7,597 nucleotides of DNA from an uncultured Lachnospiraceae bacterium (GTDB lineage: Bacteria; Bacillota; Clostridia; Lachnospirales; Lachnospiraceae). Both the position numbers and the translations under genes were made by a program. The notes under the pieces are model-generated. The model was given only the letters and a program-made list of their open reading frames with translations. It searched no databases and had not been told where the DNA came from. The stretch lies in contig CACZNZ010000001.1 in NCBI GenBank assembly GCA_902782625.1, positions 1 to 7,597 of the forward strand, given 5' to 3'. This document shows, piece by piece, positions 1-5,095 of this stretch. Position 1 is the stretch's first letter, and each line of letters opens with the position of its first letter.

Positions 1-69
1 GGTATTATGTATTAATTTGTTTAAACCATGCTTAATAGTATTTTACATAATGATTGGGAGGTAACGTAG

Positions 70-1116
70 ATGTTAACAAAAATGATTGATACTCTGAAGA
101 AGAATCCACGTACGATCGTCTATACAGAGGGAACAGATTCCAGAATTCTTTCCTCAGCTGACAAGCTTACGAAGGAAGGCATCCTTGGTGTTATTCTTCT
201 CGGTAATGTAGACGAAGTAAAAGAGGCAGCTAAGGCTGGCGGTTTTGATATTTCTGCATGTACGATCATCGATCCTGAGACCTATCCGGAGATGGATGCC
301 ATGGTAGAAGAGATGGTGAAACTCCGTAAAGGCAAGATGACAGAGGAGAAGGTTCGCAGTGCGTTAGCTCACAGTAATTATTTCGGAACCATGCTGGTTA
401 AGATGGGCAAGGGTGACTGCCTCTTAGGTGGAGCAACATACTCTACTGCTGATACAGTAAGACCGGCACTTCAGCTGATCAAAACAAAACCAGGCAACAA
501 TATCGTTAGTTCCAGTTTCGTCCTGGTTCGCGGCGATGAGAGATATCTCTTCAGTGACTGTGCGATCAACATAGATCCTTCTGAAGATGATCTTGTTGAG
601 ATTGCTATTGAGTCCGCTAAGACTGCTAAGATTTTCGGTGTAGATCCGAAAGTTGCTATGCTTTCCTACTCCACACTCGGATCCGGCAAAGGACCTTCTG
701 TAACAAAAGTTGCAAATGCTACTGCAAAAATCAGAGAGATTGCTCCGGATGTGCTGGTAGAAGGCGAGATTCAGTTTGATGCTTCCGTAGCTCCGGAAGT
801 TGCTTCTATCAAAGCACCGGATTCACCGGTAGCAGGTCAGGCAAATGTATTCGTATTCCCGGATATCAATGCAGGTAATATCGGATATAAGATTGCATCC
901 AGATTCGGTGGATTTGAAGCAGTTGGTCCTGTACTTCAGGGTCTCAACGCTCCGATCAATGATTTGAGCCGTGGATGTACAGCAGATGAAGTTTATAAGA
1001 TGTCTATCGTTACAGCAGCACTCAGTGTACCTGAGGAGGAAGTTGTAGAAGAGACAGATCTTGAGGTTATTGTAAGAACTGTAATCGCTGCAATGAAAGC
1101 TTCAGGACAGATATAA
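70..1116 (+). CDS. pta: Phosphate acetyltransferase (phosphotransacetylase)
   Basis: The 348-residue product interconverts acetyl-CoA plus phosphate with acetyl phosphate plus CoA in the cytoplasm, the first step of acetate formation in fermenters. Family signatures run the full length: an N-terminal TIVYTEGTDSRIL segment, GGATYSTADTVRPALQ in the middle, MLSYSTLGSGKGPS, the EGEIQFDAS segment, FPDINAGNIGYKI, and the substrate-site motif NDLSRGC around S300-R301. GGGAGGT at 56-62 lies 7 bases before this ATG, which fixes the start; the second ATG at 82 is too far. The enzyme core ends near residue 319. An acidic linker (320-330) and a short predicted amphipathic helix (331-348) follow, so the protein is somewhat longer than typical Pta proteins of about 325-335 residues. 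No acetate kinase gene follows; a terminator does. The promoter is probably at or beyond the left edge, because no convincing -35/-10 pair was found in the 69 bases upstream. Confidence 0.95.
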   Translation: MLTKMIDTLKKNPRTIVYTEGTDSRILSSADKLTKEGILGVILLGNVDEVKEAAKAGGFDISACTIIDPETYPEMDAMVEEMVKLRKGKMTEEKVRSALAHSNYFGTMLVKMGKGDCLLGGATYSTADTVRPALQLIKTKPGNNIVSSSFVLVRGDERYLFSDCAINIDPSEDDLVEIAIESAKTAKIFGVDPKVAMLSYSTLGSGKGPSVTKVANATAKIREIAPDVLVEGEIQFDASVAPEVASIKAPDSPVAGQANVFVFPDINAGNIGYKIASRFGGFEAVGPVLQGLNAPINDLSRGCTADEVYKMSIVTAALSVPEEEVVEETDLEVIVRTVIAAMKASGQI

Positions 1117-1122
1117 TCGTGT

Positions 1123-1147
1123 CGGATGCCGTGAGGCAGAAGATCCG
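1123..1147 (+). other. Small GNRA-loop hairpin just after pta stop
   Basis: CGGATGCC (1123-1130) folds on GGC (1135-1137) and ATCCG (1143-1147), with a GTGA tetraloop (GUGA in RNA, a GNRA loop) and a 5-base AGAAG bulge on the 3' arm. It begins 7 bases after the pta stop and has no T-tract, so it is not itself a terminator. It could protect the 3' end of the pta message, but it may be fortuitous; no covariation can be seen from one sequence. Confidence 0.35.
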
Positions 1148-1165
1148 GAAGTTGACTTGGATGAC

Positions 1166-1200
1166 AAGAGCTATCGCTTTGCGGTAGCTCTTTCTTTTTA
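1166..1200 (+). terminator. Rho-independent terminator of pta
   Basis: A 12-base-pair stem (AAGAGCTATCGC at 1166-1177 with GCGGTAGCTCTT at 1181-1192, one G-T wobble) has a TTT loop and is followed by TTTCTTTTT (1191-1199). It separates pta from the CoA-transferase gene. Confidence 0.92.
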
Positions 1201-1225
1201 CATTTGTTTCTGCTTCAAATATGAT
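1197..1225 (+). promoter_or_regulatory. Sigma-A-type promoter for the CoA-transferase gene
   Basis: TTTACA (1197-1202, 5 of 6 match to the -35 consensus) and TATGAT (1220-1225, 5 of 6 match to the -10) are separated by exactly 17 bases. The -35 starts inside the T-tract of the pta terminator. Transcription would begin around 1232, leaving a leader of about 40 bases before the ATG at 1273. Confidence 0.7.
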
Positions 1226-1272
1226 GACAGGGAACCGAGAGAAAGGCAGCATTGGGAAGGGGGGCTGCAGTC

Positions 1273-2613
1273 ATGATGGATTTTCAGAAAGAATATCAAT
1301 CAAAGCTATGTACACCTGATGAGGCGGTTAAAGTGATCAAAAGCGGTGACTGGATCGATTATACCAGTTCTGCCGGAAAACCTGTACTGTTAGATCAGGC
1401 ATTGGCACGTAGAAGAGATGAGCTCTATGACGTCAAGATTCGAGGAAATCTGATAGACGGACCGATTGAGGTCGTAGAATGCGATGAATCTCAGGAACAC
1501 TTTATCTATCACTCCTGGCACTGCTCCACCTATGAAAGAAAGCTATGCGACAGAGGCCTGTGTTACTATATTCCAATGGTCTTTCACAATAATGCAGCAT
1601 ATTATGAATTTTTTCTGGATGTCAATGTGGCCATGGTCTCTGTATCACCCATGGATAAACACGGATATTTTAATTACTCGGTGAATACTGGCGTGGCAGA
1701 CCCTATTGTTCAGGATGCAGATATCGTGATCCTGGAAGTCAATGAACATATGCCGAAGATTCATGGCGGTTACGGGGAATGTATTCATGTTTCCGAGGTG
1801 GATTATATTGTAGAGGGAGAACATGACCCGTTACCGGAAAAGAAGAGATACCTGCCGACAGAGGTTGACAGGAAAATTGCTGCGAATCTGATACCATATA
1901 TATGTGATGGAGCAACACTGCAGCTGGGTATCGGCAATATCCCGGAAGCGTTGGGGCAGCTGATTGCGGAATCAGATTTGAAAGATCTGGGAATGCATAC
2001 GGAACTATGTACAGACGCATACCTCTATATGTATGAGGCGGGAAAGCTCACCAATAAAAAGAAAACGATCGATAAAGGAAAAGGCGTCTTTGGGGTTGCT
2101 ATCGGATCAGGCAGACTGTATGACTGGCTGGATGATAATCACGGAGTGGCTGCCTACCCCTTGGAATATGTCAACAGACCTTATGTGATAGCACAGATTG
2201 ATAACATGGTATCTATCAACGGCTGTGTGGCGGTTGATCTGTATGGCCAGGTCTCTTCTGAAAGTTTTGGGGCCAGGCAGATCAGCGGTACAGGGGGACA
2301 GCTGGATTTCCTGATCGGCGCATCTGCGTCCAAAGGCGGGAAGGCATTTCTTTGTATGAGTTCCACTTATCGGGATAAACAAGGTGAACTCCATTCCAGG
2401 GTCTTACCACAGTTTAATGGGGATATCATCACTTCACCAAGGAGCCAGGTGTATTTTCTGGCTACTGAATACGGAGTGATCAATCTGGAAGGCCGGTCAA
2501 CCTGGGAACGGGCCGAGGCATTGATTTCGATTGCACATCCTGATTTTAAAGAGGAACTGGTCAAAGAAGCAGAAAAGCGCAAGATATGGAGAAGATCAAA
2601 TCGAAGAATTTGA
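1273..2613 (+). CDS. Acyl-CoA:acetate CoA-transferase, But/4-hydroxybutyrate CoA-transferase type
   Basis: The 446-residue product belongs to the acetyl-CoA hydrolase/transferase family, which moves CoA between an acyl-CoA and a carboxylate (typically acetate) through a glutamyl-CoA thioester. Glu244 in GMHTE is the expected catalytic glutamate, near the position known for the 4-hydroxybutyrate CoA-transferase of Clostridium aminobutyricum. Also present are the glycine motif QLGIGNIPEALG (about 217-228), the CoA-site motif GTGGQLDF (about 339-346) and the C-terminal GRSTWERAEALISIAHPDF block. Length matches the family. AAGGGGGG (1257-1264) lies 8 bases before ATG 1273; a second ATG at 1276 is almost as likely, while the upstream TTG at 1252 overlaps this site and is rejected. 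The gene has its own promoter and is not co-transcribed with pta. The substrate (butyryl-, propionyl-, 4-hydroxybutyryl-CoA or another) cannot be settled from sequence. The N-terminal DYTSSAGKP segment differs from what I recall of classical butyryl-CoA transferases. Confidence 0.9.
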   Translation: MMDFQKEYQSKLCTPDEAVKVIKSGDWIDYTSSAGKPVLLDQALARRRDELYDVKIRGNLIDGPIEVVECDESQEHFIYHSWHCSTYERKLCDRGLCYYIPMVFHNNAAYYEFFLDVNVAMVSVSPMDKHGYFNYSVNTGVADPIVQDADIVILEVNEHMPKIHGGYGECIHVSEVDYIVEGEHDPLPEKKRYLPTEVDRKIAANLIPYICDGATLQLGIGNIPEALGQLIAESDLKDLGMHTELCTDAYLYMYEAGKLTNKKKTIDKGKGVFGVAIGSGRLYDWLDDNHGVAAYPLEYVNRPYVIAQIDNMVSINGCVAVDLYGQVSSESFGARQISGTGGQLDFLIGASASKGGKAFLCMSSTYRDKQGELHSRVLPQFNGDIITSPRSQVYFLATEYGVINLEGRSTWERAEALISIAHPDFKEELVKEAEKRKIWRRSNRRI

Positions 2614-2644
2614 ATGAATTTTAAAACATTATAAATTCATTTTT
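2613..2644 (+). terminator. Possible AT-rich terminator of the CoA-transferase gene
   Basis: AATGAATTT (2613-2621) pairs perfectly with AAATTCATT (2633-2641) around an 11-base loop and runs into TTTTT (2640-2644). The stem contains only one G-C pair, so termination is probably weak. It starts at the last base of the stop codon. Confidence 0.45.
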
Positions 2645-2677
2645 ATAAATGTGAAAGTTGTGGTTTTGAAATTTAGA

Positions 2678-2704
2678 TTTCCGGATTGAATATCCTGACG
2701 GAAA
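2678..2704 (+). other. Imperfect hairpin in the 2614-2884 intergenic region
   Basis: TTTCC (2678-2682) pairs with GGAAA (2700-2704), and GGAT (2683-2686) pairs with ATCC (2692-2695), giving a 9-pair stem with a TGAC bulge and a TGAAT loop. No T-tract follows. It lies upstream of the mapped regulator promoter and after the likely end of the transferase message. Apart from this hairpin, the weak terminator, an inverted repeat and a promoter, I see nothing in the 271-base gap. Confidence 0.3.
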
Positions 2705-2762
2705 ACAGGTATTTTATCCCCCTAAAAGTATGGACAAATATGTGTCATAAATAAAGTTCTAA

Positions 2763-2780
2763 GTGTTATATTTAAAACAC
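2763..2780. repeat. Inverted repeat upstream of the regulator promoter
   Basis: GTGTT (2763-2767) and AACAC (2776-2780) are perfect inverted arms around an 8-base AT-only centre. The element sits immediately upstream of, and overlapping, the place where a -35 would lie for the extended -10 at 2797-2805. That position suits an operator or activator site, but no protein can be assigned to it. Confidence 0.35.
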
Positions 2781-2796
2781 AAAAAAAAATCCTGTA

Positions 2797-2805
2797 TGGT
2801 ATAAT
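2797..2805 (+). promoter_or_regulatory. Extended -10 promoter of the LytTR gene
   Basis: TGGTATAAT is a perfect -10 hexamer (2800-2805) with the TGn extension. No recognisable -35 lies 16-18 bases upstream; that stretch is an A-tract. Transcription would start near 2812, so an ATG at 2810 in the same frame cannot be the translation start and the leader is about 70 bases. Confidence 0.7.
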
Positions 2806-2884
2806 TTACATGTCGGATTATGGCTGTCAAGTCTATTATATTGGCAGATCCGTGAATAGATTTACAGGGATTAGGGGGTGCGTT

Positions 2885-3586
2885 ATGAATATCGGAATAC
2901 TGGAATATGATGAGATAGTAGCGTATCAGCTTAAAGAAATCATTGACGAAGTGTCTCACCGCAGCCATGTAACGATATGGAATCACGAGAATGACCTGAA
3001 GGAATCGATTAAAGATAATTGTTATTACAGGATTCTGTTTTTATCCCTTGAGAAGAATCCAATAGAGATTATTGAATATTCGAAAAGATTACAGGAACTG
3101 TTTGTGGATCTGAAGATTATTTATGTGACAGCATTGGATCCTGTAATATTTGAAGTATTCTCTTCGATGCCGATTTATGTTCTTGAAAAACCATTAAATC
3201 CGATGCACGTAAAAAGGGCTGTCCGAAAGGCAGTAAAAGAGCTTGGACGATCCAAGGATAAGAATTTTACCATTATTAACAGACAGGGGATTTTCACGAT
3301 TCCATATAAAAACATCTACTATGTGGAAAGTGATAAAAGGAAGCTTAATATTTATGGGAAAAACGGATTGATCAAATCTATCAATCTTAAGATATCGGAT
3401 TTTCTGAAATATGAACATGGGAATTATTTTTTGCAGTGCCATAAAAGCTATGCAGTAAATCTCATGCATATTTCCCAGATTGAAAAATACGAGATTATTC
3501 TGGAGAATCAGGCAGAACTGCCAATCAGTCAGTCAAGATACACAGAGACGAAAGCAGGTTATGTAGCCTTCCTGGACAATGAATAA
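2885..3586 (+). CDS. LytTR-family transcription regulator with degenerate receiver domain
   Basis: The 233-residue product has a receiver-like domain (about 1-120) and a LytTR DNA-binding domain (about 130-230). The LytTR part is clear: FTIPYKNIYYVES (138-149), the CHKSYAVNL block (185-193) and ELPISQSRY (211-219). In the receiver, the usual hydrophobic-LD phosphoacceptor strand reads ILFLSLEKN, placing Ser54 where the Asp should be. The N-terminal acidic pair is altered to EYDE, while the conserved Thr82 (YVTA) and Lys102 (EKPL) remain. It therefore probably does not take phosphate in the normal way. AGGGGG (2873-2878) lies 6 bases before this ATG. An in-frame ATG at 2810 is rejected because the predicted transcript starts about there. 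No histidine kinase is adjacent and the gene is monocistronic. Its target is unknown. Confidence 0.9.
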   Translation: MNIGILEYDEIVAYQLKEIIDEVSHRSHVTIWNHENDLKESIKDNCYYRILFLSLEKNPIEIIEYSKRLQELFVDLKIIYVTALDPVIFEVFSSMPIYVLEKPLNPMHVKRAVRKAVKELGRSKDKNFTIINRQGIFTIPYKNIYYVESDKRKLNIYGKNGLIKSINLKISDFLKYEHGNYFLQCHKSYAVNLMHISQIEKYEIILENQAELPISQSRYTETKAGYVAFLDNE

Positions 3587-3606
3587 GATAGTATTAGCGT
3601 TAGAAG

Positions 3607-3648
3607 AAAGGTATGTGTCATTTGTTTGGCACATACCTTTTCTTTTTT
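3607..3648 (+). terminator. Strong terminator between convergent genes
   Basis: A 13-pair stem (AAAGGTATGTGTC at 3607-3619 with GGCACATACCTTT at 3628-3640, one wobble) has an 8-base loop and runs into TTTTCTTTTTT. It ends the regulator transcript. Read from the minus strand, the same hairpin is followed by CTTTCTTCT, so it may also stop the opposing gene, whose stop codon is at 3650-3652. Confidence 0.92.
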
Positions 3649-3649
3649 G

Positions 3650-4000
3650 TCAGTCTTCTAAAAAATTAATCCAGTCTTTGATCATTTCATCAATGTTCTC
3701 ATAAAGTTTCTGTATCTGACGCTCGTCCGGATCGTCGACGAAAATTCCTCCGGTGCAAAGTACATTTCTTCCGGTCTTTTTGCAAAGGGTTTCCGCGACA
3801 TAAGTGCACATCAGCCTGTCCGGATCCTCGACGGTACTGAGCACGGAAGATTGCGGGCCAGAATCGGGATCATTCCAGGAGTAGGTAGTGCATCCGATAA
3901 AGGGTTGTCCTTCAGCGGTCAGAAGAACATGGAGATCTTCTCCGATTTGTGTGATATCCATCTGAATGGATGTGAAAAGCAAGACTCTGTGGAATTTCAT
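3650..4000 (-). CDS. Small conserved protein resembling LpdD / PAC-like chaperones
   Basis: The 116-residue product has no signal peptide or membrane segment, so it is probably cytoplasmic. Visible features are an EDLHVLLTAEGQPFIGCTTY strand-turn block early on, an alpha-helical middle (YVAETLCKKTGRN), and NVLCTGGIFVDDP followed by a helix (ERQIQKLYENIDEMIKDW). The GxPxIG and GI-x-VDD-x-x-x-x-QI pattern recalls the LpdD-like proteins associated with prenyl-FMN-dependent decarboxylases (UbiD family). That match is from memory and uncertain. On the minus strand AAGGAGG (plus-strand bases 4006-4012) sits 5 bases before this ATG. A TTG start 15 bases further upstream overlaps the ribosome site and is rejected. 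No decarboxylase or flavin prenyltransferase gene is in the window, so a partner is not visible. Confidence 0.75.
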   Translation of the reverse strand: MKFHRVLLFTSIQMDITQIGEDLHVLLTAEGQPFIGCTTYSWNDPDSGPQSSVLSTVEDPDRLMCTYVAETLCKKTGRNVLCTGGIFVDDPDERQIQKLYENIDEMIKDWINFLED

Positions 4001-4029
4001 AATTTCCTCCTTCAATATTTCCTTCTATG

Positions 4030-4058
4030 AGTTTAGAACAAATCTCTGCACGAGTCAA
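4030..4058 (-). promoter_or_regulatory. Sigma-A-type promoter for the minus-strand small gene
   Basis: Read on the minus strand, TTGACT (4058-4053) is followed after 17 bases by TAAACT (4035-4030): 5 of 6 for the -35 and 4 of 6 for the -10. The predicted start near 4023 leaves a leader of roughly 20-25 bases containing the AAGGAGG site. Confidence 0.65.
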
Positions 4059-4078
4059 TAATTGTTACAGGTTTGTTA

Positions 4079-4094
4079 AAAATGTGTGCATTTT
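4079..4094. repeat. Short inverted repeat in the divergent intergenic region
   Basis: AAAATG (4079-4084) and CATTTT (4089-4094) flank TGTG. It lies between the minus-strand promoter and the gene at 4157, where an operator would be expected. The low complexity of the arms makes chance occurrence plausible. Confidence 0.25.
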
Positions 4095-4156
4095 CTTTGA
4101 AGTTGTGTTATTGTAGAGATGGAGTTTTTTAAAAAATTGAAAAAAGGAGTTGTACT

Positions 4157-4936
4157 ATGAAAAACTGCGGAAGTAAGCTGGTTCTAGCTTTGTTGCTTCT
4201 GGTTTTTGTTTTTGCGGGGAGTTGTCTGGTTCCTGCGAAAGTGTATGCCATGAAGCTGAACAAAACTGCTGTCGTGACAACTGATACACATAAGTATATC
4301 AGGCTCAGAGTGCAGGGAACGAAGCGAAAGGTAAAATGGTGTTCTTTTGATGAGAAGGTGGCTGAGGTCGATTCGAAAGGCCTTGTCCGGATCCGTAAAA
4401 AAGGCAATGCTGTCATTCGTGCCAGAGTGGGCGCCCGGAAAATGTATTGTATTGTTTCTGTGGTAAGTGAAGGGGCTTATCTTGCTGTCAAACAGGCTAA
4501 AAAGTACTATCGAGCAAGAAATATGCACTACAGCCAGGGAAACCGGATGGGGAAAACCTCTGCGGATTGCAGTTCCTATTGTGGAAGATGCTATCTGACG
4601 CAGGGCATGACGTTGGGGGGATCCTATAAATGGTGTAATACGGCGGCCGGGATGGCAGAGTATACATCGAAACATCATCAGGTTGTGTCAAACGGAAAAC
4701 CGAGTGTCTCGAGTAAGATCCTTCTTCCAGGAGATCTTGTCTTTTACCGGAAAGGTCATAACGGAAGATACAAAAACATTTACCATGTGGAGATATTTAC
4801 AGGATACGGCTGGAAAGGAAAGCATCTGGTGGGTTATACCATGTCTTCCATCACAGGACACTATCCATCCATTCTGAAGAGAGATTATATGTCCCGGAGG
4901 AGTCGTGTGTGCCAGGTTTCCAGACCTGCAAAATAA
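4157..4936 (+). CDS. Secreted Big2 plus NlpC/P60-type cell-wall peptidase
   Basis: The 259-residue product starts with a signal peptide: a basic start, a hydrophobic core LVLALLLLVFVFAG (about 8-21) and an AKVYA cleavage site near residue 31. A bacterial Ig-like (Big2) domain follows at about 35-105, recognised by VKWCSFDEKVAEVDSKGLVRI and the GNAVIRARV strand. The C-terminal domain (about 106-259) has the NlpC/P60 layout: Cys138 in ADCSSY, PGDLVFY (191-197), His210 in YHVEIFTG, and a possible third residue around His223. It is probably an extracellular endopeptidase acting on peptidoglycan stem peptides; exact bond specificity is not predictable. Cys23 in AGSC could be a poor lipobox, but the signal-peptidase I site looks better. 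AAGGAG (4144-4149) is 7 bases before ATG. A weak TATTGT (4109-4114) without a good -35 is the only -10 candidate. The gene stands alone. Confidence 0.85.
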   Translation: MKNCGSKLVLALLLLVFVFAGSCLVPAKVYAMKLNKTAVVTTDTHKYIRLRVQGTKRKVKWCSFDEKVAEVDSKGLVRIRKKGNAVIRARVGARKMYCIVSVVSEGAYLAVKQAKKYYRARNMHYSQGNRMGKTSADCSSYCGRCYLTQGMTLGGSYKWCNTAAGMAEYTSKHHQVVSNGKPSVSSKILLPGDLVFYRKGHNGRYKNIYHVEIFTGYGWKGKHLVGYTMSSITGHYPSILKRDYMSRRSRVCQVSRPAK

Positions 4937-4959
4937 GAGAATACGGAATTGATGTTTCA

Positions 4960-4992
4960 GGGAGATGGTTGAAAAGATCATCTCCCTTTTTC
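4960..4992 (+). terminator. Rho-independent terminator of the NlpC/P60 gene
   Basis: GGGAGATGGTT (4960-4970) pairs with GATCATCTCCC (4976-4986), 11 pairs with two wobbles and a GAAAA loop, followed by TTTTT (4987-4991). It isolates the peptidase gene from the downstream VWA/kinase operon. Confidence 0.9.
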
Positions 4993-5035
4993 GTGTCAGA
5001 GAGGGCAAAAAGTTATAAAAAGAAACCTACAAATC

Positions 5036-5049
5036 GAAGTATGAAGTAT
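5036..5049 (+). repeat. Tandem 7-base repeat in the VWA operon promoter
   Basis: GAAGTAT occurs twice back to back (5036-5042 and 5043-5049), directly abutting the extended -10. It occupies the spacer rather than a normal activator position, and may be chance. Confidence 0.3.
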
Positions 5050-5057
5050 GATATACT
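5049..5057 (+). promoter_or_regulatory. Extended -10 promoter of the VWA/kinase operon
   Basis: TGATATACT gives a 5-of-6 -10 hexamer (TATACT, 5052-5057) with a TGn extension. The -35 position (about 5029-5034, ACAAAT) is poor, as in other extended -10 promoters. The leader would be about 32 bases and contains GAAGGAGG at 5081-5088. Confidence 0.55.
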
Positions 5058-5095
5058 ACCATTGGATTATCAGATGTGTAGAAGGAGGAAAGGCC

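Noticed and set aside
9..51. Promoter for pta (TTGTTT ... TATTTT, or CATAAT at 46-51)
   Set aside because: No pair of hexamers has acceptable match and spacing in an AT-rich stretch; the true promoter may lie to the left of the window.
1117..1272. Riboswitch or leader RNA between pta and the CoA-transferase gene
   Set aside because: The promoter at 1197-1225 leaves only about 40 bases of leader, too short for a known riboswitch; the upstream structures belong to the pta 3' end.
2751..2770. Possible LytTR direct-repeat binding site (AAAGTTCTA and AGTGTTATA)
   Set aside because: The two GTT cores are only 9 bases apart, whereas LytTR sites normally repeat at about 21-22 bases. Matches to known cores are poor.
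2810..2884. Longer N-terminus for the LytTR regulator starting at ATG 2810
   Set aside because: The perfect extended -10 at 2797-2805 puts the transcript start around 2812, after this ATG, and AGGGGG sits correctly in front of ATG 2885. The extra residues also do not look like a receiver domain.
4086..4114. Promoter for the NlpC/P60 gene with -10 TATTGT at 4109-4114
   Set aside because: The -10 match is partial and the sequence 17 bases upstream (GTGCAT) is not a -35. The gene must have a promoter here, but its position cannot be supported.
4184..4678. 164-codon open frame on the minus strand opposite the NlpC/P60 gene
   Set aside because: It is antisense to a clear protein domain, has no recognisable domain, and its composition reads as a shadow frame. 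The same applies to the 200-codon minus frame at 5182-5784 and the 171-codon one at 6301-6816.
5048..5095. Longer VWA protein starting at ATG 5048
   Set aside because: This ATG lies within or before the predicted -10 and has no ribosome site; GAAGGAGG is placed for ATG 5096.
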